Shown here: piece by piece, positions 19,269 to 28,326 of the stretch | Layout of the letters: every line of letters begins with the position of its first letter | How positions within the stretch are numbered: position 1 is the stretch's first letter | Assembly: GCA_934316545.1 (NCBI GenBank) | Contig: CAKRDT010000007.1 | Span: forward strand, 6,222-70,221 | Direction of reading: 5' to 3' | DNA: 64,000 nucleotides | Source of the DNA: an uncultured Agathobacter sp. | GTDB lineage: Bacteria > Bacillota > Clostridia > Lachnospirales > Lachnospiraceae | Translations under genes and position numbers: made by a program | The notes under the pieces: generated by a model | What the model was told of the DNA's origin: nothing | Database searches by the model: none | The model's input: only the letters and a program-made list of their open reading frames with translations

Positions 19269-21169
19269 CTTTTTTGTTTTGTTAGTTTCTTGACTACGCC
19301 ACTCGGTTTACAATAGTATTTTTGCCCTTTCCACCTGATCTTGTGGTCGCGAACAAGTTTGCCTGATTTTCCGAAGTAATAGTTGTACTTTCCTATTTTG
19401 ACCATAGTGCTTTTTTTCATAACACCATAACGATCAAAATAATATTTTGCTCCATTGATAGATAAGGTATCATCGATTAATAGAGAGCCATCTTCATAGA
19501 CTGCATAAGTCTTATTTTTAAAATTAACCAATTGATATTCTTCTTCGTTATCAGGTCGAATGAGTAATCCTTCTTTTGAAAAGATATAGTAATCACCATC
19601 AATTTCTGTTATATGGTTTCGAACCATTTTTCCAGATACATCGAAATAGTATGTGTCAACAAGTTCTTCATCTGTATTTTCATTTGACGCGTCTTCGTTG
19701 GAACTGAATTCTGTATCCGTGGATACATCGTTGGATGAATCTGGGGTTCGGGCTACATCATACCACTCATCATAAAGAAAGGTATCTTCCGGAGTGAGCG
19801 CATAATAATTTGAACCGATACGTTTAAATATAATCTCATTCGTTCCATTTATCATTTTACATCCATTGGAACGGAAATAATACTTGTCTCCTCCAATATT
19901 GGTAAAGCCCTTTGCCATATAGGCAAATTTTTCATCAGATGATAACCGATAGAAGCGTCGACCTTCATCATAGGTTCTCCAACCTAAATAGTTCCCGGTT
20001 GTTGATGAAAATTTTCCGTATTCCATACGACCGGTTTCATTAAAATAGAAATAATGACCGTCAATATAATGAATACCCGTAATCGGTTGCCCATCTTCAT
20101 AATAGTACATGTTATGGTCTCTGTTAAAACCATCTTCACCATAAACAGAAATCCATTTATTGACTTTGGTTTTTGATGAAATGGTTGTCCCTTGATACAA
20201 AGTGATTTCATCGTTTTTAATGTGGTAGATCATCGTTTTTTTCTCTGTTGCTGGCAAGTAACACATTCCGTATTTGGTGGCACGCGTGGCAGAAGCATAG
20301 GTTTTCCAATGTCCGGTATCCTCATTTATTCCGGTGAAACTTGAGTTGGATGCGAAGGAATAGGTCGGACGAATCGCTTTTAACAATTCGGCTGAGTTAC
20401 CGGAACTGATCCCATGGTGTGATAGCTTCATTATATCGCATTTTAATTCGTTTCCGTACTGTTGTAAAAGATAATTGGCTTCATCAGACATACAATCACC
20501 GGCGGTAAAGTAGCGGGTCGATCCACATGTGAAAATTGCTGCAAGGGAACAGTTATTCTCATAGTAGGTGTATATAGAAGCTCCGGATTCGGTTAAGGTA
20601 CTTCCTGGTGTTGTGGCATATTTCGCGGGCGTAAAAGAAGTTGTGTAAAGAGGACCGATAATTTGTCCATCAGCATCGCCAACTTTAACATGATCACCTA
20701 CATTGAGATAGACAATTTGACTATTATTTCGTGATAAAATGTAATTTTGCAGGCGAGTGTATCTTCGTTGGTTGTTTAAAGAATAAGGTGATAAGGACGG
20801 ATCTGCAAGATACAGGGTGTCTACATGAATATTTGCAGCTTCCAATTGCTTTAAACCAGCAAGAAGGTTGTTTGAAGATCCACCAATATGATCCTTGTGA
20901 AGATGGCTGAACATCACATCAATGTTTGTAGCACCAATGGCGACCAGCTGCTTTATAATTGCTGTAACATGAGAAGCAGTTCCCATATCGATCAGTAGAT
21001 AATGATCTTTGGATTCTAGTAGTACAGAATCGCCCTTGTCTGTCCCCGGCAGATACATGGCATAGATATTTAATTCTGTGTCTAGTGTACCGGCATAAAC
21101 TTCTTGTGAGGGGAAAAAGGTAAAAAATATTGAAAAAATAAGTAATATAGTTAATATTTTTTTACGCAT
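19265..21169 (-). CDS. Secreted metallo-beta-lactamase-fold hydrolase with cell-wall-binding repeats (Pce/CbpE-like architecture)
   Basis: 634 residues with a signal peptide (cleavage near VYAG, residue 26). Residues 30-330 form a metallo-beta-lactamase domain of the ComEC-like secreted type: IDMG at 60, SHLHKDHIGG giving His89, His91, Asp93, His94, then AGD225 and LSHHG with His252. From about 350 on there are six or more YYF-x-G wall-binding repeats (GDKYYFRSNG, GAKYYFDRYG, KYNYYFGKSG, GQKYYCKPSG), interrupted by an acidic Ser/Asn/Glu spacer around 480-510. Length and order match pneumococcal phosphorylcholine esterase Pce/CbpE, which removes phosphocholine from teichoic acid. With a LicD gene in the same locus this is an attractive but unproven parallel; DNA degradation or another phosphodiesterase function is possible. 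Confidence 0.8.
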   Translation of the reverse strand: MRKKILTILLIFSIFFTFFPSQEVYAGTLDTELNIYAMYLPGTDKGDSVLLESKDHYLLIDMGTASHVTAIIKQLVAIGATNIDVMFSHLHKDHIGGSSNNLLAGLKQLEAANIHVDTLYLADPSLSPYSLNNQRRYTRLQNYILSRNNSQIVYLNVGDHVKVGDADGQIIGPLYTTSFTPAKYATTPGSTLTESGASIYTYYENNCSLAAIFTCGSTRYFTAGDCMSDEANYLLQQYGNELKCDIMKLSHHGISSGNSAELLKAIRPTYSFASNSSFTGINEDTGHWKTYASATRATKYGMCYLPATEKKTMIYHIKNDEITLYQGTTISSKTKVNKWISVYGEDGFNRDHNMYYYEDGQPITGIHYIDGHYFYFNETGRMEYGKFSSTTGNYLGWRTYDEGRRFYRLSSDEKFAYMAKGFTNIGGDKYYFRSNGCKMINGTNEIIFKRIGSNYYALTPEDTFLYDEWYDVARTPDSSNDVSTDTEFSSNEDASNENTDEELVDTYYFDVSGKMVRNHITEIDGDYYIFSKEGLLIRPDNEEEYQLVNFKNKTYAVYEDGSLLIDDTLSINGAKYYFDRYGVMKKSTMVKIGKYNYYFGKSGKLVRDHKIRWKGQKYYCKPSGVVKKLTKQKR

Positions 21170-21211
21170 ATATTCGCCTTCCTGTTTTTTATAATATCAT
21201 ACATAAAAGAG

Positions 21212-21217
21212 ATTATA
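21212..21217 (-). promoter_or_regulatory. Extended -10 promoter of the wall-hydrolase gene
   Basis: Read on the - strand, TGGTATAAT gives an extended -10 box about 45 bases before the ATG. No clear -35 element is visible. Confidence 0.5.
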
Positions 21218-21294
21218 CCACATATTAGGATGTAAGGTATGACATCTTTTTATTTTTGAAATGCAATTTTTTGGATGAATTCGTTGAAACATAG

Positions 21295-21323
21295 TGGACA
21301 GTAAGTTATTACGGTGCTATGAT
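21295..21323 (+). promoter_or_regulatory. Putative promoter of the first LCP gene
   Basis: TGGACA (21295-21300), 17-base spacer, TATGAT (21318-21323) with TG at 21315-21316 (extended -10). It lies about 38 bases before the start codon, divergent from the wall-hydrolase promoter. Confidence 0.55.
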
Positions 21324-21360
21324 AAAATTTATATTTACGTATATAAAAGAGAGAGAACCT

Positions 21361-22902
21361 ATGAAAAAACAAAAGAGCAAATGGAAAATTGCGGCAGGGA
21401 TCATACTGATCTGCCAGTTGATCGTATCAATTATTACTGGTGGCATTCTTGTCTGGCTGAACATGTTACCAACGAAATATACGCTGTTAGTTGTTTTAAT
21501 TCTTGTGTGGCTTTTGACAATTGTTTATTATTTTTTTTGTTCGAAGGTTAAGAAGAAAAAGGGGAAGAAATTAACTGCCAAAAAGAAAAAACAAAAACTG
21601 TATGTAAAAAGAAGTATCGGTTGCGTGATTTCGGCGATGACGATGGCTCTTTGCATTGCAGCATCCTCTATGATGTGGCAGGCGGGGAATGCAATTTCCA
21701 ATATTACGGATCATGTAGTTGTGACAGACACGGTATCGGTATATGCTCTTGCGGATAATCCGGCAGAATCGGTTGCGGATATCAAAGATGGTATATTTGC
21801 AATTACGCAGAATTACGATTTCGAGCATACAAAGACGACAATTGACAAAATCAATGAGAATCTCGGCATGGAGATTAAAACACAGAGCTTTGATACGGTA
21901 TTTGATATGGTAGATGCTTTATATGCAGGCAATGTGGATGCCATCATATTGAATGCAGCTTATGTGGATGTGATCGAGAGTCAGGATGATTATAAGGAGT
22001 TTTCGGATAAGACGAAGACGTTATACGACCATGAAGTACAATCAACTGTGGTAAAAGATAATACGGATACGACTAAGAATATTACACAGGATCCGTTTGT
22101 TGTTTATGTCAGTGGCTCTGATACCAGAAATCTGAAACTCGCGACCAGTCGAAGCGATGTCAATATTCTTGCTGTTGTTAATCCAAAGACTAAGCAGGTG
22201 CTGCTTTTGAATACGCCGCGTGATTATTACGTGCAGACCACGGTGAGTGGAGAGATGCGTGATAAACTGACACATTGCGGAGTCTATGGAATTGATTGTT
22301 CTATGGGAACATTGGGTAATCTGTATCAGGAGAATGTGGATTACTATGTACAGATCAATTTTAATGGATTTTCGACAATGATCGATGCGATTGGCGGAAT
22401 CACGATTGATTCGGAAAAATCGTTCCGCACGAGTGAGGGCGGATATTATATCAGTCAGGGAACCAATCAGTTGAATGGAACGGTTGCTTTGTCTTATGTA
22501 AGAGAACGTAAGGCGTTTGCGGACGGTGATAATGCAAGAGGCCGTCATCAGATGCAGGCAATCGAGGCGATCATTCAGAAGGTTTCTTCCGGAACAACAG
22601 TACTGAACAATTATTCTGCAATCTTAAACAGCATGGAAGGAATGTTTACAACAAATATGAGTTCTTCCGACATTTCGGCATTGGTAAGAATGCAGCTTTC
22701 GGATATGGCATCGTGGAATGTAAAATCGTTTGCAGTATCGGGACAGGGAAGCTCCCAGAAGACCTATTCGATGCCAACGAAACGCAGCTATGTTATGTAT
22801 CCGGATGAGACACAGATTAATTATGCAAGAATTCTTGTAGATAAAGTAATCGATGGCGTTATTCTTTCAGATGAAGATATGACGATGCCAACGTTGCAAT
22901 AA
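21361..22902 (+). CDS. LytR-CpsA-Psr (LCP) family wall-polymer ligase, long form
   Basis: 513 residues from ATG 21361 (the in-frame ATG at 21319 overlaps the promoter). Three N-terminal membrane helices lie within residues 10-60 and 80-110, then a PBP-like accessory segment (NPAESVADIKDG to about residue 215) that long LCP proteins carry, then the LCP catalytic domain: YVSGSDTR, LLNTPRDYYV, HCGVYGIDCSMG, IDAIGGI, ALSYVRERK and DNARGRHQMQAI with the conserved Arg and Asp residues that bind polyprenyl pyrophosphate. LCP enzymes transfer teichoic acid or capsule from the lipid carrier to peptidoglycan outside the membrane, as expected for the polymer locus here. Confidence 0.93.
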   Translation: MKKQKSKWKIAAGIILICQLIVSIITGGILVWLNMLPTKYTLLVVLILVWLLTIVYYFFCSKVKKKKGKKLTAKKKKQKLYVKRSIGCVISAMTMALCIAASSMMWQAGNAISNITDHVVVTDTVSVYALADNPAESVADIKDGIFAITQNYDFEHTKTTIDKINENLGMEIKTQSFDTVFDMVDALYAGNVDAIILNAAYVDVIESQDDYKEFSDKTKTLYDHEVQSTVVKDNTDTTKNITQDPFVVYVSGSDTRNLKLATSRSDVNILAVVNPKTKQVLLLNTPRDYYVQTTVSGEMRDKLTHCGVYGIDCSMGTLGNLYQENVDYYVQINFNGFSTMIDAIGGITIDSEKSFRTSEGGYYISQGTNQLNGTVALSYVRERKAFADGDNARGRHQMQAIEAIIQKVSSGTTVLNNYSAILNSMEGMFTTNMSSSDISALVRMQLSDMASWNVKSFAVSGQGSSQKTYSMPTKRSYVMYPDETQINYARILVDKVIDGVILSDEDMTMPTLQ

Positions 22903-22913
22903 GTTTATGCAGT

Positions 22914-22941
22914 AATAGGGCACGAATGTGTCCTATTATGT
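22914..22941 (+). terminator. Weak hairpin after the LCP gene
   Basis: AATAGGGCAC and GTGTCCTATT (22914-22923, 22928-22937) pair with one G-T pair and a GAAT loop, followed by ATGTTTT. A possible terminator with a poor T tract, or a symmetric operator; a TATAAT box follows at 22948. Confidence 0.4.
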
Positions 22942-22973
22942 TTTAGATATAATGGTAGAAAGAAGACAAAAAG

Positions 22974-24032
22974 ATGCAGGCAAGAACAATTAAAAATGGT
23001 AAATTCCGGTTGGAGTCACTCAGCGAATACAGGGGTGAGATTTACGGAATCAGTATATTCTGGGTTATGCTATTTCACATGAAAGAAAGCCATTATTTTC
23101 CAACGATAAAGGGGAGCAGTCTATATCATGCCTTGATGGAATTTGTGGGCATGGGAAATATGGGCGTGGACATCTTCCTGTTTTTATCCGGAATCTGTTT
23201 ATATTTTTCTTTTACAAAAAATCCGGATTTCTATGCATTTATAAAAAAACGCATTGCAAGAATTGCATATCCTGTATGTTTTACAAGTATGTTGCTTTGG
23301 CTGCAATATCTTATGATGCATAGAATTTCAATATGGGGATTTGTGAATCGTGTGTTCCTATTACAATATTGGATTGATAGTGACAGGCAGGTTTGGTATG
23401 TATCACTATTGTTGATTCTGTATTTTGTATATCCATATATTTATCGATTCTTTTTTGAAAAAAACAATATTATATCTTCGGTTTGTCGAACTACGGGTCT
23501 GATTTTGATTATTGTAATAATTACAGCAGGAATTCATTTTGAATATCCTCGACTGTATCAGGCGATTGATTTAGCTTTGCCGAGAGTACCTGTTTTTCTT
23601 ACAGGATGCATTTGCGGAAAATTCGTTTATGAAAAAAGGCATATTCCATTTATGATTCCGCTTGTGACAATTGTGTTATTTGTCGCATCCTATGTCGTTA
23701 CGAATAAGATGCATATGTATCATGGTCTGTTGCAGCGCTACATATATTGGTGCGGAGGCGTAGCGGCAGCATTCTTTCTTGTTATTGTACTGTCTTGCAC
23801 ACCGAAGTGCTTGCGCAGTATATGTTGCAAGTGGGGTGCAATTTCATTGGAAATTTATTTGGCGCATATTGTTATTCGAAGAGAATTGGGTACGCAATTT
23901 GCAAAAACGTATCTAGGATTGCCATGGTGGGGCAATGTTCTCATTATTTTTGGTGGTGCATATATATGGGCCAGGTTTGTGGCGTGGTGTGTCACAAAAG
24001 CTCAGGCTTTAAAATTGAAATCTTCTTTGTGA
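22974..24032 (+). CDS. Acyltransferase 3 family membrane protein
   Basis: 352 residues with about ten membrane helices. The start shows the family pattern RGEIYGISIFWVMLFH, with the catalytic-type His at about residue 36, then NMGVDIFLFLSGICLYF and KRIARIAYPV. C-terminal EIYLAHIVIRRE is also typical. Such proteins move acyl groups (often O-acetyl) from the cytoplasm onto exported glycans or lipids. Its place between the two LCP genes suggests O-acylation of the wall polymer made by this locus. ATG 22974 follows an AAAGAAG site; a TATAAT box lies at 22948-22953. Confidence 0.85.
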   Translation: MQARTIKNGKFRLESLSEYRGEIYGISIFWVMLFHMKESHYFPTIKGSSLYHALMEFVGMGNMGVDIFLFLSGICLYFSFTKNPDFYAFIKKRIARIAYPVCFTSMLLWLQYLMMHRISIWGFVNRVFLLQYWIDSDRQVWYVSLLLILYFVYPYIYRFFFEKNNIISSVCRTTGLILIIVIITAGIHFEYPRLYQAIDLALPRVPVFLTGCICGKFVYEKRHIPFMIPLVTIVLFVASYVVTNKMHMYHGLLQRYIYWCGGVAAAFFLVIVLSCTPKCLRSICCKWGAISLEIYLAHIVIRRELGTQFAKTYLGLPWWGNVLIIFGGAYIWARFVAWCVTKAQALKLKSSL

Positions 24033-24036
24033 CGGG

Positions 24037-24065
24037 TTGTTTGTGTGAAAGAAGTACGATATAAT
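24037..24065 (+). promoter_or_regulatory. Putative promoter of the Ig-like exoprotein genes
   Basis: TTGTTT (24037-24042), 17-base spacer, TATAAT (24060-24065), 46 bases before the GTG start at 24112. Confidence 0.6.
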
Positions 24066-24111
24066 ATGTTTAAATTGATCTCATTGGCAATATTGATGGG
24101 AGGAAACACAA

Positions 24112-25458
24112 GTGAGAAGTATGAAATATCTGAGAAATTGTAGAGGGAAAAAATGTGCAGCAGGTTTGTTGGCTGCCTGTTTATTGGTTGGAAGCAGCGT
24201 TGCAATTCCGGCACCGGTGCAGGCTGCCGTGAATTGGACTCAGCTTGCAGAGGATGATCAGTTATATCCGGGAGCAAAATATACGGAAGATGATGCAAGA
24301 TATGTATACATTTTGCCGAAGAATGCGACAACAAAGAAGGGATGTACCGTGGTTGCATATTTCGGTGGCTCGCAGAGCGTAAAGCTGCCGAAAAAAATCG
24401 GTTCTTATAAGATTACCAATTTTGGAACAGGATTTTCGACTTTGACAAATATTCAGACAATCACGATGCCGTCCGGCTATACTACCATTGAGTCGAAAGC
24501 ATTTAACGGATTGGGGCAGTTGTATCGCATTTCTATTCCTGCCAGTGTGAAAAGCATTGCGGATGATGCGTTTGCTGCCTGCGATCTCAGCAGACTTACG
24601 ATTGTAGCACCTTATGGCTCGGAAGCGGAGCATTACGCTTTCTTACATGGCATCCATTATACAAATACGACTTCGGTGCAGGTTCAGCCGAATGGTACTT
24701 CGATGTACATAGGAGAAAAGAAAACGATCGCGGTACTGAATACAAATAAGGATGCAACCTGGAAGAGCTCGAACAAATCGGTTGCAACGGTAAACTCGGA
24801 TGGTGTTGTTACGGCAAAGAAAGCCGGCAGCACAAAGATTTCTGCCACCGTTGGAGGCAAGACGTATACATATACATTTAAAGTAGCTGCCAGAACGCAG
24901 GATAATGTGCTGAAAACGGTATGGAACAATTATGTGACACCTTACATGAGCGATTATGAGAAAGCGGTCGCGGCAGAACAGTGGGTATCAACACATATTG
25001 AAACAAGTGGAACATCGGCGTCGGTCAAGACGGCTCTTGAAAAGGGAAACGTTAATTATACCGGTCGCGCCAATACCTATAAAAAAATTCTTGAGCATTA
25101 CGGCTTAAAGGTCAGTGTGGTCAAAGGCAGCAAGAATGTGGAAAATTCCGTTGTGATCGCAGGCAAAACCTATAAGGTTTCTGCTTTAACAAAGGTTCCT
25201 TCTTCTGATAAGAGTTATACGACCACAACCCTTGGAGGCGTTGCTATAAACAAGAGTACGATGAATCTGTCGGTAGGAGGAACCGATACATTTAAGGCTC
25301 TTGGAACAAAACAAAAGATTACCTATAGCAGCAACAATAAAAAAGTTGCTACGGTAACCTCTGGTGGTAAAGTGACGGCAAAGGGTGCCGGCACCGCTAC
25401 CGTAACTATGAAAATGGGCGCAAAGACTTACAAATTAAGAGTCCGCGTCACCAAATGA
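24112..25458 (+). CDS. Secreted protein with leucine-rich (BspA-type) repeats, two Ig-like domains and a transglutaminase-like middle
   Basis: 448 residues from GTG 24112, eight bases after GGGAGG. Signal peptide to about residue 39 (cleavage at VQAA). About residues 60-175 carry LRR_5/BspA-type repeats (LTNIQTITMPSGYTTIESKA, ISIPASVKSIADDAF, GSEAEHYAFLHGI). Residues 185-265 and 370-448 are Big_2-like Ig domains (WKSSNKSVATVNSDGVVTAK; YSSNNKKVATVTSGGKVTAK). In between, residues ~270-365 look like a transglutaminase core (DYEKAVAAEQWVSTHI ... YKKILEHYGLKVSVVKG) but the catalytic Cys is missing (GNVNYTGRAN where GVCxGYA is expected). It is probably a surface adhesin or scaffold. Confidence 0.8.
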   Translation: MRSMKYLRNCRGKKCAAGLLAACLLVGSSVAIPAPVQAAVNWTQLAEDDQLYPGAKYTEDDARYVYILPKNATTKKGCTVVAYFGGSQSVKLPKKIGSYKITNFGTGFSTLTNIQTITMPSGYTTIESKAFNGLGQLYRISIPASVKSIADDAFAACDLSRLTIVAPYGSEAEHYAFLHGIHYTNTTSVQVQPNGTSMYIGEKKTIAVLNTNKDATWKSSNKSVATVNSDGVVTAKKAGSTKISATVGGKTYTYTFKVAARTQDNVLKTVWNNYVTPYMSDYEKAVAAEQWVSTHIETSGTSASVKTALEKGNVNYTGRANTYKKILEHYGLKVSVVKGSKNVENSVVIAGKTYKVSALTKVPSSDKSYTTTTLGGVAINKSTMNLSVGGTDTFKALGTKQKITYSSNNKKVATVTSGGKVTAKGAGTATVTMKMGAKTYKLRVRVTK

Positions 25459-25474
25459 AAGGAGAATTTATTCC

Positions 25475-26377
25475 ATGAACAAATTAACCAAAAGAATTTT
25501 AAGCGTGTTTTTAGCAGTTGCTATGATCGTGACAATCCTTCCTCAGGTAGCAACGACACAGGCTGCAACAACTACTAAAAAGTTAACACTTTATGTTGGC
25601 GAGAAAGTCGAGGTATATGTAACCTGTAAGTCATTATCAAGCGTATCATCTTCGAAAAAGGCGGTAGCAAAGACTAGCAAGAGTGGTAAAAAAGTTACAA
25701 TCGCTGCGAAGAAAGCGGGATCTGCCAATGTGACCATTACAGGTAAGGACTGGTATAATAAAACACAGAAGCTTGTCTATAAAATTACAGTAAAGAAACC
25801 TACATTTTCATGTAACGTGCAACCGTTGAATAACGGATATGTATTAGTAACTGCAAAGAATACAACAGGAGCAATGTTTGATAAAGCAACGTTGTCATAT
25901 ACGTTGAAGGATACATCCGGAGAGGTTGTAAAAAAGGATTCAACAAGCATTTACAAATTGTTTGCAGGAAAAGTACATTACGAGAAGATTTATGTCGGTA
26001 CCAATTATGAAATCGATTGTGATGCATCATCCGCATCGGTTTCCGGAGTTGGAAGATATTATCCGGATAAGACATATAAGAACATTGCGAGTAGCGCGGT
26101 TGAATATAAGGAGTTAAACGTAGAAGAAACAGACAGCCAGATCAAGTTTGATCTGAAATTAAAGAATACTTTGAATAAAGAAGTTACTTTAAAGTATTAC
26201 GTTATTGCTTATGATGCCAACGACAACATCATCGATGTACCTTGTAGCGGAACAAGAACATTAAGCAAGAAAGAAGTGAATACCGCTTCTTATAATTATG
26301 TAAGTACCAGTCAGTATACACAGGCAAATTATGATCATTATAAGATTGTAGTTCAGGGATGTTACGAGACAAAATAG
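25475..26377 (+). CDS. Secreted Ig-like-domain protein of unknown function
   Basis: 300 residues, RBS AAAGGAG before ATG 25475, 16 bases after the previous exoprotein. A signal peptide ends near TQAA (residue 31). Residues 35-115 form a degenerate Big_2-type Ig domain (LTLYVGEKVEVYVTCKSLSS, KKAGSANVTITGK). The remaining ~180 residues are rich in beta structure (YVLVTAKNTTGAMFDKATLSY, KLKNTLNKEVTLKYYVIAYD) and resemble FxLYD-type domains of Firmicute exoproteins. No anchor motif is present. It shares codons and style with its upstream neighbour and probably functions at the cell surface. Confidence 0.75.
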   Translation: MNKLTKRILSVFLAVAMIVTILPQVATTQAATTTKKLTLYVGEKVEVYVTCKSLSSVSSSKKAVAKTSKSGKKVTIAAKKAGSANVTITGKDWYNKTQKLVYKITVKKPTFSCNVQPLNNGYVLVTAKNTTGAMFDKATLSYTLKDTSGEVVKKDSTSIYKLFAGKVHYEKIYVGTNYEIDCDASSASVSGVGRYYPDKTYKNIASSAVEYKELNVEETDSQIKFDLKLKNTLNKEVTLKYYVIAYDANDNIIDVPCSGTRTLSKKEVNTASYNYVSTSQYTQANYDHYKIVVQGCYETK

Positions 26378-26425
26378 AATATGAATAAACGATTTTCTGG
26401 TTAAACAGGTTAATCATGAATTTTG

Positions 26426-26466
26426 AGAAGCAGATTCAGTATAAGATGGGATCTGCTTCTTTTTGT
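26426..26466 (+). terminator. Intrinsic terminator after the Ig-like genes
   Basis: Perfect 10-bp stem AGAAGCAGAT/ATCTGCTTCT (26426-26435, 26451-26460) followed by TTTTTG. Confidence 0.88.
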
Positions 26467-26588
26467 GCGCATTCTATGAACGAAATCTTAAGAGATTCTA
26501 ATTTTTAGTGCAAAAACTTTCCAAATAAATCAAGTTGTGATAAAATGTCTTACGATATCATTATGAAAATATAGGAGGACATTGTTCG

Positions 26589-28313
26589 ATGGATTATAAG
26601 CAGGCATATGAGAAGTGGTGTAACGACCCATATTTTGATGAGGCAACCAGAGAAGAGCTGAAGGCTTTGGCGGGAGACGAGAAAGAAATAGAGGATCGTT
26701 TCTATCGTACACTTGAGTTTGGTACAGCCGGACTTCGCGGCGTCATCGGTGCCGGAACGAATCGTATGAATGTGTATACCGTTCGTCAGGCTACACAGGG
26801 ACTGGCAAATTATATTCTTTCACAGAATGGACAGAATAAAGGCGTAGCAATCGCGCATGATTCCAGACTGATGGCTGACGAGTTTACGGATGCAGCAGCA
26901 TTATGCCTTGCAGCAAACGGAATTAAAGCTTATGTATTCAAGAGCCTTCGTCCGGTTCCGGAACTGTCGTTTGCGGTACGTGAACTTGGATGCATTGCAG
27001 GTATTGTTATTACTGCGAGTCATAATCCGAGAGAATACAATGGATATAAAGTATATTGGGAGGATGGCGCACAGGTAACGCCTCCACACGATACCAATAT
27101 TATGGATGAAGTTGCAAAAGTGACTTCCTTTGATATGGTTAAGACCATGGATAAAGACGAGGCAATGAAAGCGGGTCTGTATGAAATTATCTCAGATGAT
27201 ATTGATGAGAAATATTTTGCCGAGCTTCGTAATCTGTCCATTCATCCGGAGATCATCAAGCAGATGGCAAAGGATATCACCATCGTTTATACGCCGCTTC
27301 ACGGAACAGGACTCGGTCCGGTCAAGAGAGTATTAAAGGATCTTGGCTTTGAAAAGGTATTTATCGAGCCGCAGCAGGCCGTTGCAGACGGACATTTCCC
27401 GACAGCACCTTACCCGAACCCGGAGAATCCGGATGCATGGGAGCTGGCGCTTAAGCTTGCAAAGGAAAAGGATGCGGATCTCGTACTTGCGACCGATCCG
27501 GATGCAGACCGTCTTGGTGTGTACTGCAAGGATACAAAGAGTGGCGAATATGTAACATTTACCGGTAATATGTCAGCCATGCTGATCGCAGAATATATCT
27601 TAGGACAGAAGACTGCAAATGGTACGATGCCGAAGAACCCGGTACTGGTAGAGTCTATCGTATCAACCGATATGGCAAAAGCGATTGCTGCCGCATACAA
27701 TGTAGAACTTGTTGAGGTGCTGACCGGATTTAAGTATATCGGAGAGCAGATGCTCAAAATGGAGAAAAGCGGAGAGAAGAATTATGTATTCGGTTTCGAG
27801 GAGAGCTATGGATGCCTTCCTGGAACTTATGCAAGAGATAAGGATGCTCCTGCTGCTGTGTGCATGTTATGCGAGGTCGCCGCTTACTTAAAGTCCCAGG
27901 GTAAAACCTTGTGGGATGGTATGATCGAGATGTACGAGAAGTATGGTTATTATCGTGAAGGCATTGCTACCATGACGCTGAAGGGAATTGACGGTGCCGC
28001 TCAGATTCAGGAGATTATGAACCGTGCAAGAAATGCTGCACCGGAAAAGATTGGCAGCTTTGATGTACTTGCTGTACGTGATTATAAGGCTGATACGAGA
28101 AAAGATATGAAAACCGGAGAAGTGACCGCTACAGGACTTCCAAGTTCCAACGTATTGTATTATGAACTTTCTGATCATGCATGGTGCTGCGTACGTCCAT
28201 CCGGTACTGAGCCAAAGATTAAGTTCTACGTTGGTGTAAACGGTACATCGCTTGAGGGTGCAGACGCAGAACTTGAAGAGTTAAAGGCGCAGGTGCTTAA
28301 GACATTCGAATAA
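26589..28313 (+). CDS. pgcA: Phosphoglucomutase / phospho-sugar mutase
   Basis: 574 residues, the length of the PGM2/PgcA-type alpha-D-phosphohexomutases. Phosphoserine loop TASHNPREYNG with Ser144, metal loop DPDADRLG at about 300, sugar-binding loop GFEESYGC at about 400 and phosphate loop RPSGTEPKIKF near 540 are all intact. It interconverts glucose-6-phosphate and glucose-1-phosphate, supplying UDP-glucose and glycogen/wall-polymer precursors. ATG 26589 follows ATAGGAGG. It precedes a small zinc-ribbon gene and the second LCP gene, in keeping with a wall-polymer supply role. Confidence 0.93.
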   Translation: MDYKQAYEKWCNDPYFDEATREELKALAGDEKEIEDRFYRTLEFGTAGLRGVIGAGTNRMNVYTVRQATQGLANYILSQNGQNKGVAIAHDSRLMADEFTDAAALCLAANGIKAYVFKSLRPVPELSFAVRELGCIAGIVITASHNPREYNGYKVYWEDGAQVTPPHDTNIMDEVAKVTSFDMVKTMDKDEAMKAGLYEIISDDIDEKYFAELRNLSIHPEIIKQMAKDITIVYTPLHGTGLGPVKRVLKDLGFEKVFIEPQQAVADGHFPTAPYPNPENPDAWELALKLAKEKDADLVLATDPDADRLGVYCKDTKSGEYVTFTGNMSAMLIAEYILGQKTANGTMPKNPVLVESIVSTDMAKAIAAAYNVELVEVLTGFKYIGEQMLKMEKSGEKNYVFGFEESYGCLPGTYARDKDAPAAVCMLCEVAAYLKSQGKTLWDGMIEMYEKYGYYREGIATMTLKGIDGAAQIQEIMNRARNAAPEKIGSFDVLAVRDYKADTRKDMKTGEVTATGLPSSNVLYYELSDHAWCCVRPSGTEPKIKFYVGVNGTSLEGADAELEELKAQVLKTFE

Positions 28314-28326
28314 ATGGTATAGATCA

